DNA of 6,500 nucleotides from positions 1-6,500 of the forward strand of contig JACNIV010000054.1 of assembly GCA_014382915.1 (NCBI GenBank), written 5' to 3'. This document shows positions 1 to 5,337 of this stretch, one piece after another. The translations under genes and the position numbers were made by a program. Position 1 is the stretch's first letter; each line of letters opens with the position of its first letter. Origin of the DNA: Candidatus Cloacimonadota bacterium (GTDB lineage Bacteria; Cloacimonadota; Cloacimonadia; Cloacimonadales; TCS61). A model generated the notes under the pieces. It was not told the DNA's origin. It made no database searches and worked only from the letters and a program-made list of their open reading frames with translations.

Positions 1-26
1 TGATAATAATAAAGCAGCTTAAAGTA

Positions 27-40
27 CAACCTGCAGGTTG
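27..40. other. 14-bp perfect palindrome
   Basis: CAACCTGCAGGTTG is its own reverse complement. TAAAG (20-24) and CTTTA (43-47) flank it and could extend the pairing across a 2x2 internal loop. It may be the tail of an upstream gene's terminator or a protein-binding palindrome, but no T-run follows it and it lies about 245 bases before folE2. Function is unknown. Confidence 0.4.
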
Positions 41-97
41 CTCTTTAGGGAGAAAATACAAAAAATGTGTCAACCGTATTTAGGACTGGACATAGTG

Positions 98-121
98 TCA
101 TTCCTATGAAAATGGGAATCC
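98..121. repeat. dRS3-like palindromic repeat, copy 1
   Basis: The core at 100-119 fits ATTCC(C/T)-N8-GGGAAT. It is an 8-bp stem closed by a GAAA tetraloop, with one T-G wobble (T at 105). The flanks TC and CC are shared with copy 2 at 245-268, giving 23 of 24 identical bases. The pattern matches the Neisseria dRS3 consensus and similar dispersed palindromes in many bacteria. That it belongs to a dispersed family in this genome is inferred. Confidence 0.6.
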
Positions 122-140
122 CTTAAAAAAGGAAAGAGAT

Positions 141-155
141 GAAATTCCAAATTTC
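141..155. repeat. Short GAAATT/AATTTC palindromic repeat, copy 1
   Basis: GAAATT-CCA-AATTTC is a 6-bp palindrome with a 3-base loop. The first 14 bases recur exactly at 3625-3638. In both gaps it lies just upstream of a copy of the ACGAAAG hairpin (57 bases upstream here, 3 at the other site), so the two motifs may belong to one dispersed intergenic family. It is AT-rich and short, so chance has not been excluded. Confidence 0.4.
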
Positions 156-202
156 AAATAGCAGAGTTCAAACTTGTTTAAGGTATTTGTAATATGTGAT
201 TT

Positions 203-245
203 ATATATTGCATTACGAAAGAGACTTTCGTAATAAGCAATATAT
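203..245. repeat. Long hairpin repeat, copy 1 (folE2 leader)
   Basis: The inner stem ATTACGAAAG (212-221) pairs with CTTTCGTAAT (225-234) around an AGA loop. After a two-base bulge (AA, 235-236) the outer arm ATATATTGC (203-211) pairs perfectly with GCAATATAT (237-245). The total is 19 base pairs. The inner hairpin and the following AAGCAATA recur at 3643-3673. It ends directly before the second dRS3-like palindrome and 40 bases upstream of the folE2 start, so it would be in the folE2 leader if transcription starts upstream. No T-run follows, so it is not a standard intrinsic terminator. Confidence 0.65.
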
Positions 246-268
246 CATTCCCATGAAAATGGGAATCC
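245..268. repeat. dRS3-like palindromic repeat, copy 2
   Basis: ATTCCCATGAAAATGGGAAT (247-266) is a perfect 8-bp stem with a GAAA loop and fits ATTCCC-N8-GGGAAT exactly. It differs from copy 1 (98-121) only at 252, where C replaces the wobble-pairing T. It ends 7 bases before the GGAAAG ribosome binding site of folE2 (276-281). The palindrome reads through in frame with folE2, so a longest-ORF start at 196 would wrongly include it. Confidence 0.65.
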
Positions 269-285
269 ATGAAAAGGAAAGAATT

Positions 286-1071
286 ATGAAAAACAAGATC
301 GATATTCAGAGTCAGGAAGATAAAAGAAAAGTAACGATAGATAAAGTAGGTGTAAAAAATGTGCGCTACCCGATAATTGTGGAAGATCGTGAAAATGGCA
401 TACAAAACACAGTAGCAGATCTTGACCTGTTCGTGGAACTACCACACCGGCACCGTGGTACCCACATGAGCAGATTCCTGGAAGTATTGAACCATTTTCA
501 TAAAGAGAATTTTATCAACAAACTTCACGAATTTTTGCAGGATCTGAAAAAAGCATTAAATGCAGATGCTTCTTATATAACCATGAATTTCCCGTATTTT
601 ATGAAGAAAAAAGCACCCGTTTCAAAAACTGAATCTTTACTTTCCTACAATTGCTTTTTTGAAGCTTCCCTGAAAAAAGACTTTCGTCTGGTCATCGGGG
701 TGGAAGCACCAGTTACTACGCTGTGTCCCTGCTCTAAAGAGATCAGTGATTATGGTGCGCACAGTCAGCGATCGAATGTTATTGTCAAGCTTACTTTTAA
801 TAAGTTCATCTGGCTGGAAGAGATCATCGAGATCATCGAATCCAGTGCCAGTAGTGAAATATATCCACTGCTAAAAAGAGAGGATGAAAAATATGTAACC
901 GAAAAAGCTTATGACAATCCTGCTTTTGTAGAAGATATTGTGCGTGAAATAACATTGAAATTGCAGAAAGATGAACGCGTTGAATGGTTCCGGGTAGAAT
1001 CGGAAAACCTGGAATCCATTCATCAACACAATGCGTATGCCTGCGTGGAAAGGAATAAAAAAGAAAAATGA
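286..1071 (+). CDS. folE2: GTP cyclohydrolase FolE2 (type IB)
   Basis: Converts GTP to 7,8-dihydroneopterin triphosphate, the first step to tetrahydrofolate and also to queuosine precursors, in the cytoplasm. The 261-aa length is normal for the family. Signature motifs are PHRHRGTHMSRF (53-64), LCPCSKEISDYGAHSQRS (146-163) and HQHNAYA (246-252). Cys147, His159, Glu201, Glu216 and His246 fall at the positions I recall as metal and active-site residues of Neisseria FolE2, which supports this start. The reading frame is open back to 196, but ATG 286 has GGAAAG at 276-281 and the upstream part is repeat DNA. FolE2 is the metal-flexible alternative to zinc-dependent FolE and is often zinc-regulated; I see no clear Zur box. 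It overlaps the peptidase gene by ATGA, implying coupled translation. Family call very sure. Confidence 0.96.
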   Translation: MKNKIDIQSQEDKRKVTIDKVGVKNVRYPIIVEDRENGIQNTVADLDLFVELPHRHRGTHMSRFLEVLNHFHKENFINKLHEFLQDLKKALNADASYITMNFPYFMKKKAPVSKTESLLSYNCFFEASLKKDFRLVIGVEAPVTTLCPCSKEISDYGAHSQRSNVIVKLTFNKFIWLEEIIEIIESSASSEIYPLLKREDEKYVTEKAYDNPAFVEDIVREITLKLQKDERVEWFRVESENLESIHQHNAYACVERNKKEK

Positions 1072-3596
1072 ATGTAACTTCTACAACACTTGAAAATGGT
1101 TTTAAAATAATTTTTGCTTCAGACAATTCAAATCCCCTGGTCTGTTTACAGCTTTATGTTCGCATGGGTTCTGCCTGGGAAAAGAAGGAAGAAGCAGGAT
1201 ATTCACATTTCACTGAACATCTGGTTTTTAAATCTACTCAAAAATTTCCTCAAAATTCCATTATGGAAAGAGTAACTTTTCTGGGAGGTTCCATTAATGC
1301 CTATACAGAATATGATACTACCTGTTTCTATATTACAATACCTTCTTCATTTACAAAGGAAGGCATCGAGATTCTTTCGGAATTGGCTATTCACGCTAAT
1401 TACAACCAACATGATTTTACCTTTGAGAAGAAAGTCGTAATTGAAGAATTAAAACAATTTCAAAACGATCCAGAAGATGCTTTTATCGAATATATTGCAC
1501 AACATTATTTCCAGAAAAATCCCTACAGGAATCCTATTATCGGGAATCTTGAATCGATCTTTAAAGCTACACCGGAAGAACTGAAAGATTTTTACAAAAA
1601 ATATTATTCGCCAGAGAATACTTTTCTGGTAGTAAGCGGAGATATCAGTGAAGAGAAAGTTCTGAATGAAGTGGAAAGATATTTTAGAAATTGGCAGAAA
1701 GTTAAATGCCATAAACCTCCAAAATTCATAGAGGATTTTAGAGTAGAACCTGCTATTTATTCCTATAAAAAGAAAATTTCCAACGATATGGTGGCTTTTG
1801 TGCTGCCCGATCTTTCCGAAACCAATCCAGATTCTTATGCCTTATCCCTGGCAATTAAAGCTTTTACTATCGGGAAGAACTCCCGGCTTTACACAAGGCT
1901 TTTCAATGAAGAGAAGCTCATAGACGGCTTAAAAGTTCATTCATTGAGCGGTAAAAATGATGGTGCTTCCATAATTCTGGTAATGCCCAAACAGAACGCA
2001 GACCTGATGGATATCTGCCGCATCTTCCTGGAAGAATTGGAAATGCTCAATCGTTTTAGTTTGAATGAAATAGAGTTGGAAGATAACAAAAAAGAATTGA
2101 TCTTTTACTTTCGTTATGCTTTTGAATATGTAGAGACGCTAGCTGCCAGCCTGGGAAGTGAAGAAGTTCTTACGGGATTTGAGAACCTATTTGAATATCC
2201 TGATATTATTCAGAAATTAGAGAAAGCAGATATTCAGAAAGTAATTTCAAAATTTTTAAATAAGGATCGTTTGCATATCTTTCATTGCGGATGCAGGAAA
2301 TTTCCGCAAGAAAAAATCGCAAAACTACTGAAATCCATCCCTGCATCTTTGATGAAAACAGTACCGCAGAAAGATTTCTTTGAAACTGAACTTGAAAATG
2401 GCATGAAGATCCTATTGAAAAAAGTTAAGGGTAAACCCACCATCGGTGTATCTCTTTCCTATGAAGTATCTCAACTGAATGAAAGCAGTGAAAATCGAGG
2501 GATAAACCTGTTGACTTCAGGTTTAATGCTCTACGGAAATAAAAAAAGAAATTATCAACAGTTTTTGAACTATTGCACTTCCAACGGTATTCAATTTAGT
2601 ATCAATCCGCAGATGGAAACCACTACTGTACGACTGAAATGTTTTAGTGAAATGTTGCTAGTAAGTATGGAATTGCTTTCTGAGGTTGTATTAACTCCTT
2701 CATTCCCTTCCGATTATTTCCATAATCTGCAGCAAACTTACATTAGCAGTTTGGATAGAGTACATGACTTTCCAAATCAATATGCTGTGAAACTTTGGAA
2801 GGATATGATCTTCGGTAAGAACAGCAACATGATAAACCGGACCGGTTCTAAAACTTCCATCAGAAATATTAGTATGAAGCAGATAAAAAATTGGTATGAA
2901 ACGCATTACAATCCCCAGAACATGTCCCTGGCTTTAGTTGGTGATTTCGATTTTGAAAATGTGCTTCGAAATTGCGAAAAACTATTTGTAAGTTGCAAAA
3001 AAACATACAAGCATTCTGTTCAAAAACCCATGATAGAAGCTAATAAAATAAGATGGAAACGTACCAGGAAAGGTTTGGATCAATCGGTTATTATCCTGGG
3101 TGGATACGGATGTAATGTGCGTGAATTTGACAAGAACACCGCCTTTCATGTATTGGCACAAATAATTGGCGGAGATACGAATTCTATTCTATTCAACGAA
3201 TTAAGAGAAAAAAGAGGGCTGGCTTATTCTGTAGAATTTAATCTGTATTCTATTCGTTCCACCGGATATTGGGCTGCTTCCGCAATTGTAGATAAAAGCA
3301 GGGAAAAAGAATCCATTGAACTTATCTGTTCACTTTTACAGGATATTAAGAAAAATGGTATTTCCGGAAAGGATCTTGAAAAAACAAAGAATTATATTCG
3401 CGGTCAACAGTTAATGGATGAAGAGAGCATGCTGAATCAGGCACAAACACTCTCCATCCTGGAAGCGATAGGTTTCGGTTATAAATATCACCTTGGCAGG
3501 GAAGAGCGTTTGAAAAAAGTAAATTTGAAAGCTCTTCATGAAATTGCTGAAGAGTATTTTAATGAAAAAGATTATTATATTCACATACTATCATAA
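1068..3596 (+). CDS. M16 family zinc metallopeptidase, two-domain (pitrilysin/insulinase type)
   Basis: An 842-aa protein made of two M16 halves. The N-terminal half has the inverted zinc motif HFTEH (His47, Glu50, His51) and the downstream acidic ligand in VVIEELKQF (Glu127, possibly Glu126), so it should be catalytic. The second half starts near residue 436 (FFETELENGMKILL); where the zinc motif would lie it reads RGINLLTSGL, so it is inactive and serves the substrate chamber. LREKRGLAY (712-720) supplies the Arg713/Tyr720 pair that resembles the substrate-binding Arg and Tyr of insulin-degrading enzyme. No signal peptide is visible, so a cytoplasmic place is inferred. The start overlaps the folE2 stop (ATGA), with only a weak AG-rich site before it. 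The substrate is unknown; a peptide-clearing role is a family-level guess. Family call very sure. Confidence 0.95.
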   Translation: MNVTSTTLENGFKIIFASDNSNPLVCLQLYVRMGSAWEKKEEAGYSHFTEHLVFKSTQKFPQNSIMERVTFLGGSINAYTEYDTTCFYITIPSSFTKEGIEILSELAIHANYNQHDFTFEKKVVIEELKQFQNDPEDAFIEYIAQHYFQKNPYRNPIIGNLESIFKATPEELKDFYKKYYSPENTFLVVSGDISEEKVLNEVERYFRNWQKVKCHKPPKFIEDFRVEPAIYSYKKKISNDMVAFVLPDLSETNPDSYALSLAIKAFTIGKNSRLYTRLFNEEKLIDGLKVHSLSGKNDGASIILVMPKQNADLMDICRIFLEELEMLNRFSLNEIELEDNKKELIFYFRYAFEYVETLAASLGSEEVLTGFENLFEYPDIIQKLEKADIQKVISKFLNKDRLHIFHCGCRKFPQEKIAKLLKSIPASLMKTVPQKDFFETELENGMKILLKKVKGKPTIGVSLSYEVSQLNESSENRGINLLTSGLMLYGNKKRNYQQFLNYCTSNGIQFSINPQMETTTVRLKCFSEMLLVSMELLSEVVLTPSFPSDYFHNLQQTYISSLDRVHDFPNQYAVKLWKDMIFGKNSNMINRTGSKTSIRNISMKQIKNWYETHYNPQNMSLALVGDFDFENVLRNCEKLFVSCKKTYKHSVQKPMIEANKIRWKRTRKGLDQSVIILGGYGCNVREFDKNTAFHVLAQIIGGDTNSILFNELREKRGLAYSVEFNLYSIRSTGYWAASAIVDKSREKESIELICSLLQDIKKNGISGKDLEKTKNYIRGQQLMDEESMLNQAQTLSILEAIGFGYKYHLGREERLKKVNLKALHEIAEEYFNEKDYYIHILS

Positions 3597-3624
3597 TAGA
3601 AAAAATTTTGAGGAAGATTATAGT

Positions 3625-3639
3625 GAAATTCCAAATTTT
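3625..3639. repeat. Short GAAATT/AATTTT palindromic repeat, copy 2
   Basis: The first 14 bases equal 141-154, and the preceding T is also shared. GAAATT-CCA-AATTTT forms the same small hairpin with a terminal G-T wobble. It abuts the second ACGAAAG hairpin three bases downstream. It lies in the gap after the peptidase gene. Confidence 0.4.
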
Positions 3640-3641
3640 TG

Positions 3642-3666
3642 TGTTACGAAAGAGACTTTCGTAACA
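3642..3666. repeat. Hairpin repeat, copy 2
   Basis: TGTTACGAAAG (3642-3652) pairs with CTTTCGTAACA (3656-3666) around an AGA loop, giving 11 perfect base pairs. The core is identical to copy 1 (212-234) except that the A-T pair there is a G-C pair here (3643/3665), a compensatory change. The trailing AAGCAATA (3666-3673) is also shared, but the outer arm of copy 1 is not. It lies 45 bases after the peptidase stop. It could help end the mRNA, but no T-run follows. Confidence 0.65.
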
Positions 3667-3698
3667 AGCAATAAAATCTCGTCTTGCTTTTCTTATGT

Positions 3699-3724
3699 TC
3701 CCTCTATTTGATGGAAGAGAGGGA
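3699..3724. repeat. CCCTCT/AGAGGG REP-like palindrome
   Basis: TCCCTCT (3699-3705) pairs with AGAGGGA (3718-3724) around a 12-base loop and is followed by CAGCAGGGTGAG (3725-3736). The layout of a CCCTCT...AGAGAGGG palindrome followed by GGGTGAG resembles widespread intergenic repeats in other bacteria, from memory. It is the only copy in this window. It is open in frame with the sirtuin gene, which would add a spurious 22-residue N-terminal extension if the ATG at 3684 were used. Confidence 0.4.
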
Positions 3725-3749
3725 CAGCAGGGTGAGTTTAAGGAAGATA

Positions 3750-4469
3750 ATGAACACAAAATTCAGATTTAAAAAGGAAGACAGAATTATCGTCCTTACC
3801 GGTGCTGGTATCAGTGCTGAATCCGGTTTGAAAACATTCCGCGATCATAATGGTTTGTGGGAAGAACACCGCGTAGAAGAAGTAGCAACACCACAGGCTT
3901 TTCAGAAAAATCCGGAAATGGTTTGGAGATTCTACAAGCAGCGTTATTTTCAATTGGACGAAGTTAAACCCAATTCCGGACATTATGCTTTAAAAGAACT
4001 GGAAGAATACCTGGGAAAGAATTTTTTCATTATCACCCAGAATGTAGATGGGTTGCACAGACAGGCTGGTAATGAAAGAGTTCTGGAGATGCACGGTTCT
4101 CTGCAACAATGTTTTTGCAGTAAATGTTATGCTCATTTCAAAATGAGTGAGGTCGATTTAGAACCTGCTGTTCCACAATGTGGCAGTTGCGGGGGAACGC
4201 TTAGACCGGATATCGTCTGGTTTGGTGAAATACCATACTTTCTGGATGAAATTGATAGAATACTCAAAAAAGCGAATTATTTTCTGGTAGTGGGAACAAG
4301 TGGTTCCGTACAACCAGCTGCCAGCCTTGTTTATCTTGCAAAAAGGTATGGTGCAGCTACCATCGGTGTAAATTTGGCAGAACCAGAAAATATGCATTAC
4401 ATTGATGAATTTCACAAAGGAAGATCGGGGGAAATACTTCCTGGCTTGGTGGAAAAGTGGATTGGATGA
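3750..4469 (+). CDS. cobB: NAD-dependent protein deacylase, Sir2/CobB family (class III-like sirtuin)
   Basis: Removes acyl groups from lysines, using NAD and forming nicotinamide and O-acyl-ADP-ribose, in the cytoplasm. The 239-aa protein has the full sirtuin set: TGAGISAESG (17-26), FRDHNGLW (30-37), TQNVDGLH (96-103), catalytic His115 in LEMHGS, and RPDIVWFGE (152-160). A structural zinc site is formed by Cys123, Cys126, Cys144 and Cys147, and GTSGSVQPAA follows. Tyr62 and Arg65 (YKQR) match the YxxR motif that marks SIRT5/CobB-type class III enzymes able to remove succinyl or malonyl groups. ATG 3750 with AGGAAG at 3741-3746 and the sirtuin fold starting at once favour this start; the frame is open upstream to 3684 through repeat DNA. 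The next feature, a direct repeat, begins two bases after the stop. The family is certain; the acyl preference is inferred. Confidence 0.95.
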   Translation: MNTKFRFKKEDRIIVLTGAGISAESGLKTFRDHNGLWEEHRVEEVATPQAFQKNPEMVWRFYKQRYFQLDEVKPNSGHYALKELEEYLGKNFFIITQNVDGLHRQAGNERVLEMHGSLQQCFCSKCYAHFKMSEVDLEPAVPQCGSCGGTLRPDIVWFGEIPYFLDEIDRILKKANYFLVVGTSGSVQPAASLVYLAKRYGAATIGVNLAEPENMHYIDEFHKGRSGEILPGLVEKWIG

Positions 4470-4471
4470 TC

Positions 4472-4594
4472 ACTTTACAACATCTTCTTGCATTGATTCT
4501 TGGGGGAGATGTAGGAAAGTTTGGTTTAAGAAAAGATGAAAGAAACTTTCCCAAAGCCGGTCGGAAGATTTTCAGGGAAAGAGCTTTTGGAAAG
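4472..4594. repeat. 123-bp direct repeat, left copy
   Basis: Matches 5194-5316 at 119 of 123 positions, offset 722 bases, without gaps. It starts two bases after the sirtuin stop and ends 17 bases before the RAYT start. GTAG (4511-4514) directly precedes an 8-bp palindrome, GAAAGTTT (4515-4522) with AAACTTTC (4543-4550). A second stem pairs CCAAAGC (4551-4557) with GCTTTTGG (4583-4590) with one bulged T. CTTTCCC (4546-4552) can instead pair with GGGAAAG (4575-4581). The differences from the right copy are at 4536, 4559, 4562 and 4565, all in loops. A 43-codon frame on the plus strand is judged non-coding. Confidence 0.9.
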
Positions 4595-4611
4595 TAGTAG
4601 AGAGATCTATT

Positions 4612-5184
4612 ATGAAATATCAAGATGAAGAAATCTATCACATCTACAACAGGGGATGTGATAAAAACATAATTTTTTTCAATGAAAGAAATTATAAATT
4701 CTTAATTCGAAAAATGAAACATAATTCAGAAAAATTTAATGTTAAAATTATAGTTTTTTGTTTGATGCCCAATCATTATCATTTTTTATTGAAACAAAAT
4801 ACAAATGGTTCCATTTCAAATTTTCTTAAATCAACTTTTACTTCTTACTCTTTAGCTGTTAATAAAGAACAAAAAAGAAGCGGTACATTATTTGAAAGTA
4901 TACCACAGTTTATTCTAATTAATAAAATAGAATATTTGCAATATCTATTTTGGTACATTCATTATAATCCTGTGAAGTTAGGTTTAGTAGTAAAACCGGA
5001 AGATTGGTCGTTTTCAAATTACCTTGAATGCATTGGCAGAAGAAATTTATATCCTTTTGATTTCGATTTCGTTATCGAGTTATTTGGTTCCCAAGATAAT
5101 TATAAAGAATTTATGGAAAAATTCGCTGAAGATAATAGATACAATCTTGATTATGAGAAGTATATAATTGAAAAATTCTATTAG
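4612..5184 (+). CDS. REP-associated tyrosine transposase (RAYT, Y1/IS200-like)
   Basis: A 190-aa HUH endonuclease-type protein expected to nick single-stranded DNA at REP palindromes. Motifs in order are YHIYNRG (9-15), the HUH pair His55 and His57 in CLMPNHYHFLL (50-60), SGTLFES (90-96), and Tyr115 in YIHYNPVKLGLV (115-126) as the presumed nucleophile. WSFSNY (132-137) matches the WSSY region of the family. All catalytic parts are present and the length is typical, so it looks intact. A weak GAGAGA (4600-4605) precedes ATG 4612. GC is about 26% over 4621-5160 by hand count, against about 40% in sampled lines of the next gene, suggesting different ancestry. It is flanked by 123-bp direct repeats carrying a GTAG-plus-palindrome layout. 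Family call sure; activity unknown. Confidence 0.93.
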   Translation: MKYQDEEIYHIYNRGCDKNIIFFNERNYKFLIRKMKHNSEKFNVKIIVFCLMPNHYHFLLKQNTNGSISNFLKSTFTSYSLAVNKEQKRSGTLFESIPQFILINKIEYLQYLFWYIHYNPVKLGLVVKPEDWSFSNYLECIGRRNLYPFDFDFVIELFGSQDNYKEFMEKFAEDNRYNLDYEKYIIEKFY

Positions 5185-5193
5185 CAAGATATT

Positions 5194-5316
5194 ACTTTAC
5201 AACATCTTCTTGCATTGATTCTTGGGGGAGATGTAGGAAAGTTTGGTTTAAGAAAAGGTGAAAGAAACTTTCCCAAAGCCAGTTGGTAGATTTTCAGGGA
5301 AAGAGCTTTTGGAAAG
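5194..5316. repeat. 123-bp direct repeat, right copy
   Basis: Right partner of 4472-4594, starting nine bases after the RAYT stop and ending 21 bases before the activator start. GTAG is at 5233-5236, the first stem at 5237-5244 with 5265-5272, and the second at 5273-5279 with 5305-5312. All stem bases equal those of the left copy. In the frame that is open in the left copy, this one has a TAG at 5287 and no ATG, which argues against a peptide. Confidence 0.9.
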
Positions 5317-5337
5317 ATATGGGAAGAGAGTATTTGT

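Larger units (their letters stand above)
4472..5316. mobile_element. Candidate RAYT unit bounded by direct repeats
   Basis: A Y1 transposase gene lies between two near-identical 123-bp repeats, with only 17 and 9 bases between it and the repeats. The inner gene is much more AT-rich than its neighbours. The repeats occupy exactly the spaces between stop and start codons. One reading is that sirtuin, one repeat and the activator gene were once adjacent, and a RAYT-plus-repeat segment of 722 bases was added by recombination or transposition. The boundaries as a mobile unit are inferred; RAYTs are usually single-copy and not classic insertion sequences. Confidence 0.45.

Noticed and set aside
139..192. 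17-codon frame after the first dRS3-like repeat
   Set aside because: Too short, and it starts inside a repeat-derived region; probably a decayed leader copy.
170..206. Possible sigma70 promoter (TTGTTT at 174 with AT-rich boxes after it) for folE2
   Set aside because: No -10 box at proper spacing; the region is AT-rich throughout and chance matches are expected.
98..268. CRISPR array
   Set aside because: Only two palindromic copies 147 bases apart with unrelated spacing; no regular repeat-spacer pattern and no cas genes.
833..1126. Minus-strand open frame opposite the folE2 3' end
   Set aside because: It is a shadow of well-supported folE2 and peptidase genes and shows no recognisable motif; other long minus-strand frames are rejected for the same reason.
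3642..3680. Intrinsic terminator for the peptidase gene
   Set aside because: The hairpin is strong, but it is followed by AGCAATAAAATC rather than a T-run, so it was listed as a repeat.
4466..4597. 43-codon plus-strand frame starting with an ATGA overlap of the sirtuin stop and covering the left direct repeat
   Set aside because: The right repeat copy has no ATG and gains a TAG in this frame, and all four differences change the amino acid. The constraint looks structural, not coding.
4357..4641. Minus-strand frame across the left direct repeat, with a similar one at 5181-5426
   Set aside because: The shared translation is explained by the DNA repeat itself. All four differences also change the amino acid here, and the two frames run into unrelated sequence on both sides.
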